From: Deltaproteobacteria bacterium
GTDB lineage: Bacteria; Desulfobacterota; DSM-4660; Desulfatiglandales; Desulfatiglandaceae
Direction: 5' to 3'
Assembly: GCA_022340265.1 (NCBI GenBank)
Contig: JAJDOH010000257.1
Coordinates: 1-57,252 of the forward strand
Length of the DNA stretch: 57,252 bases
A program made the position numbers and the translations under genes. The notes below the pieces were generated by a model that saw nothing but the letters and a program-made list of their open reading frames with translations, had not been told where the DNA came from and searched no databases. This document shows, one piece after another, positions 17,919 through 27,934 of the stretch; positions within the stretch are counted from its first letter, which is position 1; each line of letters opens with the position of its first letter.

Positions 17919-18010
17919 GATTGAAAAATGATTCTTCCAAGACCCCTCAGTGGTGAAGAGAGGACCATTTTGTTGAAAAATGAAGCGGACCAGTTGCATA
18001 AGGGAACGGA

Positions 18011-19393
18011 TTATTCCAGCCCGTATTTTTTCATTTTGCGCCAGAGAGATGCACGATCGATGCCCAGAATTTCCGCGGCTCTGGTGCGCACGCCACCTGT
18101 GATGGTAAGAATGTGCCGAATGTAGTCCCGCTCCAGTTCTGCCAGGTTCAACAGATCGCCCGCGGGCCTTTGGTAGGAGTAGAGTTCCACCTCGGCGAGG
18201 TCCGGTGGAAGATCCCTGACTTGAATGACCTCTTCCCGGCAAAGGGCGACCGCCCGCTCAAGAATATTTTCCAGCTCTCTTACGTTTCCTGGAAAGGGGT
18301 AATTCTGAAGCAGATCCATGGCTTCCTGGCTAATGGCCTGGATCTTTCTTTTGGTTCGCCTGCGGAATCTCTCCAGGAAATGGTAGGCGAGCAGTGGAAT
18401 ATCCCGTTTACGCTCAGCCAGCCTGGGTAAAACGACGCTGACCACATTTAGCCTGAAATAGAGATCCTGACGGAAAGCCCCTTCAGCGGCGGCAGTCTTG
18501 AGATCCTTGGCCGACGCCGCGACGATGCGGATGTCCAAAGGGATGGGTCGTGTGCCGCCCACCGGGATAAATTCCCGTTCCTGAATCACCCTCAGCAGTT
18601 TCACCTGCATGGGAGGCGGCATGTCACCGATTTCATCCAGGAACAGGGTTCCCCCGTTGGCTGCGGCAAGAAGTCCGGTCTTGTGGCTGTTCGCTCCGGT
18701 AAAAGCATCTTTTTCGTGGCCGAATAATTCATTGGCGATGAGATCCTCACTGAAAGCGCCGCAGTTAAAGGCCATGAATGCGCCCTGTTTTCGATGGCTA
18801 TGGGCGTGCAGGGCGCGTGCTGCCAGTTCTTTTCCCGTACCCGATTCCCCGGTGATGAGTACGTTACACTCGGTGGGCGCAATTTGGTAGATGACCTCCG
18901 CCACCTGGGCCATTTTGGGGCTGTCGCCGATGATCAGGGAATTCTCGATCAAATCTTCCGGCTCCTGGGACTTCAGCAGGCATTGGTCTCGCAGAAATTT
19001 TACTTCTAATGCTTCTCTTGCCAGCTCGCGAATCTGTTCCGGCGTAAAGGGTTTTTCAAGGTAATGATAGGCTCCCAGTTTGGTCGCTTCAACAGCGCCG
19101 TCCAGCGAAGCGTATCCCGTGATGAGGATGACGCCGATATTCGGCGCAGAACGTTTGATATGATCCAGAACCGTTACCCCGTCCATATAAGGCATCCTGA
19201 CGTCACTAATGACGAGGTCACAGGGATCTTCTTCAAGGCGTTTGAGGGCACGGAAAGGATTTGTAAAGGTGGAAACGCTGTGTCCGTCCTTTTCAAGAAT
19301 CCGCCGAAGGTTCTTCAGGGTCAACGGCTCATCGTCGATGACAAAAACACGCCCTGCCGATACTTCCTGGCCGTTTTGTTGTTCGGGTTTCAT
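18011..19393 (-). CDS. NtrC-family sigma-54-dependent response regulator
   Basis: 460 residues. Receiver domain at 1-125 with phospho-acceptor Asp64 (VISDVRMPYMDG) and Lys114. AAA+ domain with Walker A GESGTGKE (182-189), the sigma-54 contact loop as DAFTGA (229-234, Asp replacing the first Gly of GAFTGA), and Walker B LFLDEI (250-255). A Fis-type helix-turn-helix ends the protein (RTRAAEILGIDRASLWRKM). It overlaps the lnt gene by 4 bp (ATGA) and therefore belongs to the corC-lnt operon. The sigma-54 promoter just downstream is the obvious target, and the histidine kinase at 11639-13234 the likely partner. Confidence 0.92.
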   Translation of the reverse strand: MKPEQQNGQEVSAGRVFVIDDEPLTLKNLRRILEKDGHSVSTFTNPFRALKRLEEDPCDLVISDVRMPYMDGVTVLDHIKRSAPNIGVILITGYASLDGAVEATKLGAYHYLEKPFTPEQIRELAREALEVKFLRDQCLLKSQEPEDLIENSLIIGDSPKMAQVAEVIYQIAPTECNVLITGESGTGKELAARALHAHSHRKQGAFMAFNCGAFSEDLIANELFGHEKDAFTGANSHKTGLLAAANGGTLFLDEIGDMPPPMQVKLLRVIQEREFIPVGGTRPIPLDIRIVAASAKDLKTAAAEGAFRQDLYFRLNVVSVVLPRLAERKRDIPLLAYHFLERFRRRTKRKIQAISQEAMDLLQNYPFPGNVRELENILERAVALCREEVIQVRDLPPDLAEVELYSYQRPAGDLLNLAELERDYIRHILTITGGVRTRAAEILGIDRASLWRKMKKYGLE

Positions 19394-20955
19394 GATCCTT
19401 TCCGTTTCATACGCATTCGAAAGATGGCCAACAGTTTCAGCAGGGAAATCAGTACCAGGGCGCCCGCAAAAAGGTCTCCGATGCGGGTGTAAAGGGTTGC
19501 CGGTGCCGATGGCGAAATTGGGACGGATTGATCCAGAACCGCTTCCTCAAAAAGGGCGCTCCTGCTAAAGATATCCCCGCTTGCGCCGATAAAAGCGCTG
19601 AACCCGGTGTTGGCGGCCCGTATCATGGGAAGCCCGGTTTCCACCGACCGAAATACCGCCATGCTCAAATGCTGGTAGGGAGCGCTGGTGGTGCCGAACC
19701 ACGCGTCGTTGGTGATGTTGACCAATACTTGGGCCCCATCTCTTGCGAGGTCCCTGGCCAGTTCCGGAAAAATGGCTTCAAAACAGATGAGGACACCCAG
19801 GGAAAGGTCCTTTTTCATAAGTGGGCCCTGTCGGTCGCCGCTGACAAAATTTCCGGCGGCTTGAACCAGTTGGTTAAGGAAAGGAAGGTATTTTTTGAGA
19901 GGCACATATTCGCCGAAAGGCACCAGGTGTCGTTTGTCATAGTATCCGGTCAAAGAAATGCCTGGCGTTATCATGTAGGCGCGGTTGTAATATTGGATTT
20001 GATGGTTTTTGCGTTTATATGCGGGGCTTCCGAAAAGAAGCGTTGCCCCAATCCTGTCGGAAAAATGGCGCATTTGGGATGAAAATGCGGGTGCGTCTTG
20101 GTAGAAAAAAGGAAGCGCCGTTTCGGGCCACACGATTAATGCCGGTTTTAAAGGGGCAGCCTGGTTGCTAAGCCTGAAGTAGGTTTCCAGGGTTTTTTTT
20201 TGATAACTGGGTTTCCATTTCACGGACTGGTCGATATTCGCCTGTATCACAGCGGCATTCAGGAGCGGTTCTGACTGCCTTTCAACCTTTTTCTGAGCAA
20301 GCTGATGAAATCCGTAAAGAATTGTTCCCGCTGCCAGCAACACCACAAAGAGCCACTCCCATTTCAACGAGATGCGTTCAGACTGGTTTTTCATGAAAAA
20401 GGATCGGAAGATCAAACCATTTACAAGAACAATCAAAAAGGAAATGCCGTATACGCCAGTAAGGTCGGCGATTTGAATGGCGGCCAGTCGTTCATATTGG
20501 GTGTAACCCAGGAGGCACCAGGGAAAGCCGGTAAAAAAATGGGCTCTTACGTATTCCAGACTGACCCATAGGGCCGCCATGAAAAAAAAGGAAAAACGGG
20601 TGCCGACCATTTGAGAGGCGAGAGTCGAAAACAGGCCCAAATAGAGGGCCAGGAAACAGGAGAGCAAGAGGAGTGCCAGCAGGCTGATGGCAATATGCAG
20701 GTTTCCGTATCGCCCAAGCACGACGATGACCCAGTACAAAAGGGTCAGAAAATGGAAAAAACCCGCAATGAAACCGAGTTTGAACGCACTGTGGGGTCTT
20801 TTGTCGCGAAGGGATATGAATAGCGGGATCAAGGCAATCCATGCGAGAAATGAGAATTTCCCCGGCGGGAATGAGGCCGTCAGTAACAGCCCTGATAGAA
20901 TGGCCAATAACAGGTCGCGAAGGGAAAGGGCGCGCTGTTTCATTGCCGGCATCAT
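19390..20955 (-). CDS. lnt: Apolipoprotein N-acyltransferase
   Basis: Inner-membrane enzyme that adds the third acyl chain to lipoproteins. Hydrophobic helices at the N-terminus and one at the C-terminus enclose a nitrilase-type domain. Counting from the upstream ATG at 21015, the catalytic triad is Glu298 (VWPETALPFF), Lys361 (DKRHLVPFGEY) and Cys411 (LICFEAIFPE). I prefer a start at 20955, just after the end of the CorC gene; the longer form would overlap it by 50 bp. Neither start has a strong ribosome site. The corC-lnt pairing is common in Proteobacteria. Confidence 0.92.
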   Translation of the reverse strand: MMPAMKQRALSLRDLLLAILSGLLLTASFPPGKFSFLAWIALIPLFISLRDKRPHSAFKLGFIAGFFHFLTLLYWVIVVLGRYGNLHIAISLLALLLLSCFLALYLGLFSTLASQMVGTRFSFFFMAALWVSLEYVRAHFFTGFPWCLLGYTQYERLAAIQIADLTGVYGISFLIVLVNGLIFRSFFMKNQSERISLKWEWLFVVLLAAGTILYGFHQLAQKKVERQSEPLLNAAVIQANIDQSVKWKPSYQKKTLETYFRLSNQAAPLKPALIVWPETALPFFYQDAPAFSSQMRHFSDRIGATLLFGSPAYKRKNHQIQYYNRAYMITPGISLTGYYDKRHLVPFGEYVPLKKYLPFLNQLVQAAGNFVSGDRQGPLMKKDLSLGVLICFEAIFPELARDLARDGAQVLVNITNDAWFGTTSAPYQHLSMAVFRSVETGLPMIRAANTGFSAFIGASGDIFSRSALFEEAVLDQSVPISPSAPATLYTRIGDLFAGALVLISLLKLLAIFRMRMKRKGS

Positions 20956-20965
20956 GGGAAATTGC

Positions 20966-21850
20966 TCAGTTGAGTGATGATTCCGAAGACGAATTCCTGA
21001 AATTTGATCCGTCATCTTTCTTCGGTGTAATCAAGGCCTTGTCGATCTTCCGCTGATCTCCTTTCTGAATGGTGATGTCAAAATCTCCAAAGGAGGTTTT
21101 TTCACCTACTTTGGGGATTTTCCCCAGAAGATGAATAATGAAACCGCCGACGGATTCAAAATCTCCTTCGGGAAACTTTATTTTGAGGTGCTCTTCCAGT
21201 TTTTCTATTTCCAAACGTGCATCCACGAGAAAGCCACCGTCATCCAGGATGGAAAGAAGGGGCTCTTCGTGGTCATGTTCGTCCAGGATCTCTCCTACGA
21301 TTTCCTCCAGAATATCTTCGGTGGTGATGATGCCGGCAGTTCCTCCGTATTCATCGGTAACGATAGCCAAATGGGTTCGTTGCTCCTGAAGATCTTTCAG
21401 CAGGTCACTGATAGTTCGGTTCCCGGGAACGAAAAATGGTTTTCTGAAGATTTCAAAGGGGATTCTTGAATCGGGATCTCCACCTAAAAGCCGCAAAAGG
21501 TCCTTGGCATGGAGAACCCCCACCACATGGTCTATGTCGTCTTTATGGATGGGAATTCTGGTATGTCCGCACTGGGTGACCAGACTGATCATTTCCCCCA
21601 GTGTGCAATCGACGGAGGCGGATGAAATCTCCGTGCGTGGAACCATGATGGAGTGAGCCTTTGTTTCTTTCAGGTCCAGTACGCCGTAGACCATGTGAGA
21701 TTCTTCATTACTGATAAGGCCCTTGGCCTGCCCTTCATCCATGAGGTCATGGATGCCTTCGGCAAGATCACTGCTGTTGTCCAGGTGGTTTTTTCGCTTG
21801 AAAAAGGATCTGAAGTGCTCTAAAAATCCTTTTTCCGAATCATCTTCCAA
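20966..21850 (-). CDS. CorC/HlyC-type CBS-domain protein
   Basis: 294 residues, soluble. Two CBS repeats span about residues 65-190 (IMVPRTEISSASVDCTLGEM, HTRIPIHKDDIDHVVGVLHA, LAIVTDEYGGTAGIITTEDI). A transporter-associated CorC_HlyC domain follows (FLVDARLEIEKLEEHLKIKF, VGGFIIHLLGKIP). The DUF21 membrane part found in longer relatives is absent. It heads the corC-lnt-ntrC operon. Members are linked to magnesium/cobalt efflux and membrane stress; the role here is by family only. Confidence 0.88.
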   Translation of the reverse strand: MEDDSEKGFLEHFRSFFKRKNHLDNSSDLAEGIHDLMDEGQAKGLISNEESHMVYGVLDLKETKAHSIMVPRTEISSASVDCTLGEMISLVTQCGHTRIPIHKDDIDHVVGVLHAKDLLRLLGGDPDSRIPFEIFRKPFFVPGNRTISDLLKDLQEQRTHLAIVTDEYGGTAGIITTEDILEEIVGEILDEHDHEEPLLSILDDGGFLVDARLEIEKLEEHLKIKFPEGDFESVGGFIIHLLGKIPKVGEKTSFGDFDITIQKGDQRKIDKALITPKKDDGSNFRNSSSESSLN

Positions 21851-21964
21851 GAATGTTACACTCTCCTTATTTTAAGGTGTCATTTTATGGGTTTGAAACC
21901 GATCATTTTCCAACAAAAAATTTTATGCACCGTTTTTCAAAATGTCAAGATTTTTAACGAAGCT

Positions 21965-21981
21965 CCGTCCTTATGGGACGG
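21965..21981. other. Isolated GC hairpin upstream of corC
   Basis: CCGTCC and GGACGG form a perfect 6-bp stem with a short loop, followed on the plus strand by CGTTTTCT. No plus-strand gene precedes it, and on the minus strand it lies about 115 bp before the CorC start. It may be a terminator or an RNA structure in a leader. Otherwise nothing gene-like is seen in 21851-22020. Confidence 0.3.
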
Positions 21982-22021
21982 CGTTTTCTCCTTCACATGC
22001 GTTGAAAAAGGAAATAATAGC

Positions 22022-22050
22022 TTGACTGCAGAAAACGACTGTATTAACTT
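22022..22050 (+). promoter_or_regulatory. Possible sigma-70 promoter for tRNA-Gly
   Basis: TTGACT is separated by 17 bp from TAACTT, about 55 bp upstream of the tRNA. The -35 is good; the -10 matches only partly. Confidence 0.35.
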
Positions 22051-22105
22051 TCTGGCTTGTGGATGTATATTTACTTTCGTACGTCCCCTGGATCAGGAAT
22101 ATTGT

Positions 22106-22181
22106 GCGGGCATAGCTCAGTTGGTAGAGTACAAGCTTCCCAAGCTTGGTGTCGCGGGTTCGAACCCCGTTGCCCGCTCCA
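22106..22181 (+). tRNA. tRNA-Gly (anticodon CCC)
   Basis: A full cloverleaf can be drawn: acceptor stem GCGGGCA/TGCCCGC, D arm GCTCAGTTGGTAGAGT, anticodon stem CAAGC/GCTTG around the loop TTCCCAA (anticodon CCC, reading GGG), and T arm GCGGGTTCGAACCCCGT. Discriminator T is followed by an encoded CCA. It sits upstream of rimP. Confidence 0.93.
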
Positions 22182-22361
22182 TATGGGGCCGCTGGTTTTG
22201 GTGAATCCTGGTTCCCCCTTTTCGAGGTTGTCAACGTCGTTAACGCTTGAAGGTTGATCTACTTTGAATTGCGGACGCGGTTTTTGGTGTTCTATGATGC
22301 ATTAAGCTGCTGGAGACAGGTTTATGTAATCAGGCACCCTACAATTTGTCTGCACAGGGGG

Positions 22362-22391
22362 AGCGGACCTTTGGTCCGCTTTCTTGCTTTT
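22362..22391 (+). terminator. Rho-independent terminator / rimP-leader hairpin
   Basis: AGCGGACC-TTT-GGTCCGCT is a perfect 8-bp stem followed by TTCTTGCTTTT. It lies 180 bp after the tRNA and about 90 bp before rimP. It can end the tRNA transcript or act as an attenuator in the leader of the rimP-nusA-infB operon; its position fits both. Confidence 0.65.
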
Positions 22392-22398
22392 AGGGCAG

Positions 22399-22425
22399 TG
22401 TTTGGGCTTGTGGCCCCTGAAAAAG
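22399..22425 (+). repeat. Leader motif shared with the rpsO leader (copy 1)
   Basis: This 27-base stretch, containing GTTTGGG and TGTGGCCCCTG, matches 30226-30252 at 21 of 27 positions. Both lie in 5' regions of translation-related genes (rimP and rpsO). GGGC/GCCC can form a small hairpin in this copy. Purpose unknown. Confidence 0.4.
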
Positions 22426-22471
22426 AGAAGAGTCCCTGGCGCCTACCAGCGGTTTCAAAACACAGGCATAA

Positions 22472-22942
22472 ATGACCGAATTTTTGTTGGAAGAAATAGA
22501 AGCGCTTGTGGAGCCGGTTCTGGATGAAATGGGAATTGAACTGGTGGATTTAGAGTATTTTTCCGGTCACGGCAGGCAAGTCCTCAGGATCTATGCAGAC
22601 AGGCCAACCGGCATTACACTGGATGATTGTGCCATGGTCAGCCGCGAAATCGGACATCTTCTGGATGTGAGTGACCTGCTCCAACATCAGTATGTCCTTG
22701 AGGTATCCTCTCCCGGCCTCAACAGGCCCTTAAAGAGAGAGAAGGATTTTTTTCGGGTTGTCGGGCAGCAGATCAAGGTCCAAACAACCGCTCCCCTGAA
22801 AGGGCGCAGCAATTTTTCAGGGGTTCTTCAATCCGTTGAAAACGGTATGCTCAAAATCGATTTGGGCGATGCCGTTGTTCAAATCCCTGCGAAAAGTATT
22901 CGAAAAGCCAATCTGGTGTTCGATTTCCATAACCAGGGGTGA
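22472..22942 (+). CDS. rimP: Ribosome maturation factor RimP
   Basis: 156 residues, normal length for RimP, which assists 30S subunit maturation in the cytoplasm. Recognisable blocks are EPVLDEMGIELVDLEY, LRIYADRP, CAMVSREIGHLLDV and YVLEVSSPGLNRPLK. It opens the conserved rimP-nusA-ylxR-infB operon; nusA follows after 49 bp. The ribosome site is weak, which may mean leader-controlled translation. Confidence 0.95.
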   Translation: MTEFLLEEIEALVEPVLDEMGIELVDLEYFSGHGRQVLRIYADRPTGITLDDCAMVSREIGHLLDVSDLLQHQYVLEVSSPGLNRPLKREKDFFRVVGQQIKVQTTAPLKGRSNFSGVLQSVENGMLKIDLGDAVVQIPAKSIRKANLVFDFHNQG

Positions 22943-22991
22943 TTAGAGGTAACTACTAGAGGTAATTCAACTATTTGGGTGGAGCAAGTAA

Positions 22992-24416
22992 ATGGTTTCT
23001 GACTTAAGAAAGGTGATTGACCAGGTAAGCCGGGAAAAAGGTGTTGATCAGGCTGTATTGATCGGGGCGCTTGAGGAAGCGGTAAAAGCGGCCGCCAGAA
23101 AAAAATACGGTACCGAATACGATCTTGAGGTCATCTACAATGAGGAGATGGGGGAAGTAGAGGCGTTCGAATTCAAGGAAGTGGTTGAAGAAGTGGAAAA
23201 CCCAAATCTTCAGATCTCACTTAAAGAAGCCCTGGAACTGGATCCGGAGACTGAAATAGGAGACAGCCTGGGTATCAAGATGGATCCTGACACCTTTGGA
23301 AGGATTGCGGCTCAATCAGCAAAACAAGTCATTATGCAGCGGTTGAAGGAAGCGGAACGGGATATCGTTTACGATGATTTTGTCGACAGGCGTGGTGAAA
23401 TCGTCAACGGTATTGTGCAACGGTTTGACAGGGGATCCATTATTGTCAACCTGGGCCGTGCTGAGGCTGAATTGCCCCACAAGGAACAGATCCCAAGAGA
23501 ATCCTACAAGCAGGGGGATCGCATCAGGGCCTATATACTCGATGTTCGAAAAATCAGCCGTGGGCCTCAGATCATACTTTCAAGAACCCATCCCAACATT
23601 GTGGCCATTCTGTTCGAAAATGAAGTTCCCGAGATTTCTGAAGGTATCGTCCAGATTATGCAGGTGGCCCGCGAACCGGGAGGCAGGGCCAAAATCGCCG
23701 TCAGTTCAAAGGATGCGGATGTGGATCCTGTGGGGGCATGTGTCGGTATGAAAGGGAGGCGTGTTCAGGCGGTGGTCCAGGAGTTGCGAGGGGAGAAAAT
23801 CGATATTGTCACCTGGGATCCCGACTCGGCAAAATTCATATGCAACGCGCTGGCACCTGCTGAAATTACCAGGGTTATTGTGGATGAAGATAACCACAGC
23901 ATGGAGGTTGTGGTTCCCGATGATCAACTCTCTCTGGCCATTGGAAAACGGGGACAAAACGTACGCCTGGCGGCTAAATTGACAGGTTGGCGCCTCGATG
24001 TGGTTGGAGAAACAAAATATAACGAAACGCTTAAAGATGGGTTTCGCTCGCTTCTGGATTTGAGTGGCGTGGGTGAAAAAATTGCCACCGAATTGTATGA
24101 TTCCGATTTTCGATCCGCTCGGGACATTGCAGGTTCGACGGTCGAGGACTTGATGGTGGTGAAAGGGATCAGCCAGGAGAAGGCTGAGACGCTCATCGCC
24201 GAGGCGAATGCCTACCTTCTCGCCAAATCACGGGAACCAAGGGAAGATGCACCCGGCGAATCCGAGCCCGGTAATGTTCAGGAATCAGAACCCGTCGTTG
24301 ATGAAGAAGAGAATGCTCCCGACAGTGAGCCTAGGAGCGGTGAGAAGATGGCGGCGGAGCCGATAGAATCGGACGAAACGGAAGCGGCATCAACGAAAAC
24401 AACCGCTGATGAGTAG
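22992..24416 (+). CDS. nusA: Transcription termination/antitermination factor NusA
   Basis: 474 residues. Order of domains: NusA N-terminal RNA-polymerase-binding domain (1-125), S1 (RGEIVNGIVQRFDRGSIIVN, about 130-200), two KH domains (VGACVGMKGRRVQAV; LAIGKRGQNVRLAA), then a helix-hairpin-helix region (LDLSGVGEKIATEL, VKGISQEKAETLI). An acidic, low-complexity tail of about 60 residues ends the protein. It modulates pausing, termination and antitermination. The 3' end overlaps ylxR by 8 bp. Confidence 0.96.
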   Translation: MVSDLRKVIDQVSREKGVDQAVLIGALEEAVKAAARKKYGTEYDLEVIYNEEMGEVEAFEFKEVVEEVENPNLQISLKEALELDPETEIGDSLGIKMDPDTFGRIAAQSAKQVIMQRLKEAERDIVYDDFVDRRGEIVNGIVQRFDRGSIIVNLGRAEAELPHKEQIPRESYKQGDRIRAYILDVRKISRGPQIILSRTHPNIVAILFENEVPEISEGIVQIMQVAREPGGRAKIAVSSKDADVDPVGACVGMKGRRVQAVVQELRGEKIDIVTWDPDSAKFICNALAPAEITRVIVDEDNHSMEVVVPDDQLSLAIGKRGQNVRLAAKLTGWRLDVVGETKYNETLKDGFRSLLDLSGVGEKIATELYDSDFRSARDIAGSTVEDLMVVKGISQEKAETLIAEANAYLLAKSREPREDAPGESEPGNVQESEPVVDEEENAPDSEPRSGEKMAAEPIESDETEAASTKTTADE

Positions 24417-24663
24417 AACCCGGGGGCACATCCCCATGAGGACATGTATATCCTGTGGGGTTAAACGAGAGAAAAAGGAACTGATTCGGTTGGTTTTGGA
24501 TACCGATGGTGTGGTCGTCAGAGACAATATTGGAAAAGGGCGGGGCGCCTATATTTGCGGGGATGAGAATTGTTTGTCCATGTTGAAAACGGGCAAAGGT
24601 CTGAACAGGGCTTTCAGACGGAAAGTTTCCATTCCCATTGGTGTGAATGATTTTTTGAAGTGA
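24409..24663 (+). CDS. ylxR: YlxR-family (DUF448) RNA-binding protein
   Basis: 84 residues, start overlapping the nusA stop. It contains the family signature RTCISCGVKREKKELIRLV and GKGRGAYICG. YlxR proteins are small nucleic-acid binders encoded between nusA and infB in many bacteria; the position here is canonical. Confidence 0.9.
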   Translation: MSRTRGHIPMRTCISCGVKREKKELIRLVLDTDGVVVRDNIGKGRGAYICGDENCLSMLKTGKGLNRAFRRKVSIPIGVNDFLK

Positions 24664-24739
24664 CGACAAAACGCCATTTTTCGGTAGCCCGTAAAACAGT
24701 AAGGGAGTACCGGTACTTAACAGATTTCTGGGGGAATTT

Positions 24740-27574
24740 ATGGCTAAAATCAGGGTGTATGAGTTAGCGAGGGAACTCAAGATAGAGAGCAAAAAGCTCG
24801 TGGAGGACCTCAACGCGGGCGGACTTCAGATAAAAAACTATATGAGTACCCTTGATGAGGAAATGGCTTCCAAAGCCAGGAAGATTATTTCCGGTGCCGT
24901 TTCGGAAGTGGTGGTTGAAAAAAGAGTTAAACCCCGTGTGATTCGCAGGCGGAAAAAAATCGTACAGGTAGAACCAAAACCGGTTGAACCAGAAGACGAA
25001 TTGCAAGAGGAAAAAGTGCCTACGGACCGCGCACCTGAAGCGGTTCAGCAAGTTTCTGCTGAAGAGGCAGTTCCCCCACCGGCGCCCGACGTGGTGGAAG
25101 CGCCGACAACAGCCGAAGCTTCGCCCGTGAAACCGGCAGAAGATGCCAAAGCACCGGTAGAAGATGTCGAAACACCGGCGGAAGAGATCGTCAAAGCCCC
25201 CGTGAAAATCGCTCCCGCACCCGAAACGCCTGAAAAAACCGTAAGTGAACCATCTGAAGTTACTGAGGGAAAATCCCCGGCTCAGAAACCTGCCGTTTCG
25301 GAAAAATCGCCTCAAAAAGAGGTGCCTTCGAAAGAAACGGAAGCGGTGCCCAGAGAAAAGAAAACCCAGGGAACGGAAAAACCCGCCAAAATAAAAGGGA
25401 AAAAAGGAAAGAAAAGAAAGTCCGAAAAACCTGCCAAGATTATCAGTCCGCCGGAAGAGGGTCCGCTTAAGAATCTCCTGGCCAGAGAATCTGAAAAGAA
25501 ACAGGTGAAACCGAAAGCGCCGATGCCGAAACGCGGTATTGCCGAGCCGGTTTCCGAGATACCTGGAGAGCCGTTGCCGCCCAAAGTATTGGAGCCGCTG
25601 CCCGATGATACCAAACCTTCAAAAAAGAAGAAGAGCTGGAAAAATGACTCGGCCGATGCGCCGCCGAAACGAGCCGTTATAAAACGGCGAAAAAAGGAAG
25701 TTTACGAACGGGCGGATCTTTACCAGGATCGCGGCAAAAAGCATAAGGGAAAAAAAGGCGGCAAGAAAGCCAAAGAAACTCCCAGAAAGTTCAAGCAGAC
25801 GGAGATAACAACGCCTAAAGCCATCAAGAGAAGGATTAAAGTCCAGGAGACCGTCACGGTCACGGAGCTGGCCAAAGCCATGGGGACCAAGGCAACGGAA
25901 TTACTGAAACGCCTTATGAAACTGGGCGTCATGGCCAATATCAACCAATCGCTGGATTTTGAAACGGCATCCCTGGTTGCCGATGAACTCGGCTTCGAAT
26001 TGGAGCTGGACACTTTTGAAGAAGAACGCTTTTTTTCCGATGTGGAAGACTCGCCGGAAAACCTGATGCCGAGACCGCCGGTTGTGACCATTATGGGGCA
26101 TGTGGATCACGGCAAAACCTCCCTGCTCGACTATATTCGGGAGTCAAACATTATCAGTGGTGAGTCGGGCGGCATTACGCAGCACATCGGGGCATATTAT
26201 GTTAAGCGCAAAGGCGGTGATATCGTTTTTCTCGATACACCCGGCCATGAGGCATTTACGGCCATGAGGGCCCGAGGTGCCAAAATTACCGATATTATCG
26301 TTCTGGTGGTGGCGGCCGATGACGGGGCCATGCCCCAGACCAAGGAAGCTATTAACCATGGACGGGCCGCTAATATTCCCATTGTCGTGGCCATTAATAA
26401 AATGGACAAACCCAATGCCGACCCGGATCGGGTGAAAAGGGAATTGGCCGAACTGGATCTGGCGCCTGAAGAATGGGGAGGCGATACGCTCCTGGGAGAG
26501 ATTTCAGCCAAGACGGGAGAAGGCGTTGATGATCTTCTGGGATTGATTCTGTTGCAGGCTGAAATGCTTGAATTGTCGGGGAACCCCAACAGGGAGGCCA
26601 GAGGATCCGTGGTGGAAGCGGAGTTGGATAAGAGCCGGGGGCCGGTTGCCACGGTTCTGATTCAAAACGGCACACTCAAACAGGGCGACCAGTTTGTCTG
26701 CGGTGAGCATTTCGGGCGTGTGCGTGCCATGCTGGACAGCCGGGGGCAAAAAATGACCTCCGCGGGTCCTTCGGCCCCCGTTGTTCTTTACGGGATTTCC
26801 GGCGTTCCCATGGCCGGAGACGAGTTCATTGTCGTAAAGGATGAAAAGGTCGCTAAACAGATCATTGAACATCGCAAAGAGAAATCAAAGAAGCCGGACG
26901 GTGCAAAACCCGGTGTGGTGAGCCTTGATGATCTGTACGAGAGAATTAAAGACGGTGGTATTAAAGAACTGAACATTATCCTTAAGGCCGATGTGCAAGG
27001 CTCCGCGGAGGCACTCGCCGACTCACTGGTCAAACAAAGCACGGATGCTGTAAAGCTGCAGGTGATCCACTCGGCGACCGGCGGCATTACGGAATCTGAT
27101 GTGACCCTTGCTGCTGCCTCCGATGCCATTATTCTGGGCTTTAATGTGAGGGCCAACCAAAGGGTTCTTGATCTGGCGGAGAAAGAAAACATCGATATTC
27201 GATTTTATGATGTTATTTATAATGCCATCAATGACGTGCGTTTGGCAATGGCAGGCCTTCTGGAACCCATTTTGAAAGAAAACGTCATCGGGCATGCGGA
27301 AGTCAGGGAAATTTTTCGTGTCCCCAAAATTGGCACCATTGCAGGTTGTTTTGTCACGGACGGGCATGTGGAAAGAAATGCCAAAGTTCGATTACTGAGA
27401 GACGATGTGGTCGTTTTTGACGGCAAAATCTCATCCCTTAAACGCTTCAAGGAAGATGCTAAAGAAGTTCAATCCGGTTATGAGTGCGGTATTGGACTGG
27501 ACAATTTCGGTGATGTCAAGCCCGCGGATGTTTTCGAAATCTACAAGTTGGAAGAAGTTGCGGCGGAACTTTAA
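24740..27574 (+). CDS. infB: Translation initiation factor IF-2
   Basis: 944 residues, at the long end for IF-2. An N-terminal IF2_N helix domain ([20 protein letters not shown]) is followed by about 280 residues of Pro/Ala/Lys/Glu-rich linker, then a second IF2_N domain ([20 protein letters not shown], about 375-425). The GTPase domain starts near residue 448 with G1 [10 protein letters not shown]3 DTPGHEAF and G4 NKMD, followed by the beta-barrel and C-terminal fMet-tRNA-binding domains. It brings initiator tRNA to the 30S subunit. The preceding GGGGGAATTT serves as ribosome site. Confidence 0.97.
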   Translation: MAKIRVYELARELKIESKKLVEDLNAGGLQIKNYMSTLDEEMASKARKIISGAVSEVVVEKRVKPRVIRRRKKIVQVEPKPVEPEDELQEEKVPTDRAPEAVQQVSAEEAVPPPAPDVVEAPTTAEASPVKPAEDAKAPVEDVETPAEEIVKAPVKIAPAPETPEKTVSEPSEVTEGKSPAQKPAVSEKSPQKEVPSKETEAVPREKKTQGTEKPAKIKGKKGKKRKSEKPAKIISPPEEGPLKNLLARESEKKQVKPKAPMPKRGIAEPVSEIPGEPLPPKVLEPLPDDTKPSKKKKSWKNDSADAPPKRAVIKRRKKEVYERADLYQDRGKKHKGKKGGKKAKETPRKFKQTEITTPKAIKRRIKVQETVTVTELAKAMGTKATELLKRLMKLGVMANINQSLDFETASLVADELGFELELDTFEEERFFSDVEDSPENLMPRPPVVTIMGHVDHGKTSLLDYIRESNIISGESGGITQHIGAYYVKRKGGDIVFLDTPGHEAFTAMRARGAKITDIIVLVVAADDGAMPQTKEAINHGRAANIPIVVAINKMDKPNADPDRVKRELAELDLAPEEWGGDTLLGEISAKTGEGVDDLLGLILLQAEMLELSGNPNREARGSVVEAELDKSRGPVATVLIQNGTLKQGDQFVCGEHFGRVRAMLDSRGQKMTSAGPSAPVVLYGISGVPMAGDEFIVVKDEKVAKQIIEHRKEKSKKPDGAKPGVVSLDDLYERIKDGGIKELNIILKADVQGSAEALADSLVKQSTDAVKLQVIHSATGGITESDVTLAAASDAIILGFNVRANQRVLDLAEKENIDIRFYDVIYNAINDVRLAMAGLLEPILKENVIGHAEVREIFRVPKIGTIAGCFVTDGHVERNAKVRLLRDDVVVFDGKISSLKRFKEDAKEVQSGYECGIGLDNFGDVKPADVFEIYKLEEVAAEL

Positions 27575-27579
27575 GAACG

Positions 27580-27867
27580 ATGGTGGTGGGTACGTTGAAG
27601 GTCGAGTTTCTTCTTTTTGACAACCGGTCACTCAAGGGGAAACGAAAAGTCGTCCGGAGTATGGTCGATAAAGTGAAGTCCAAGTTCAATGCGGCTGTTG
27701 CTGAAGTGGGTGCCAACGACAAATGGCAGAAAATTGAATTGGGGATCAGTACGGTGGGGAATGACCGGCGCCATGTTGACTCCTCCCTCAGCCATATCCT
27801 CGATTTTCTGGAATCTCTTTGTCTGGCTCAAATTGTGAACACGGAAATTGATATTATCAACATGTAA
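27580..27867 (+). CDS. ylxP: YlxP-like DUF503 protein
   Basis: 95 residues beginning five bases after the infB stop. The family pattern is visible in SLKGKRKVVRSMVDKVKSKF, NAAVAEVGANDKWQ and GNDRRHVDSSLSHI. DUF503/YlxP proteins are encoded between infB and rbfA, as here; a role in ribosome assembly is suspected from context only. Confidence 0.88.
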   Translation: MVVGTLKVEFLLFDNRSLKGKRKVVRSMVDKVKSKFNAAVAEVGANDKWQKIELGISTVGNDRRHVDSSLSHILDFLESLCLAQIVNTEIDIINM

Positions 27868-27934
27868 CGGGTTGTCCGGAACCGGCGGAAAACTTGATAA
27901 CCCTTAGATATTTGGTAAGAAAAGGTAAATTTTT

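Noticed and set aside
24900-25800. Repeat-rich Pro/Ala/Lys/Glu stretch in infB, considered as a separate repeat element
   Set aside because: It is the normal variable linker between the two IF2_N domains of long IF-2 proteins.
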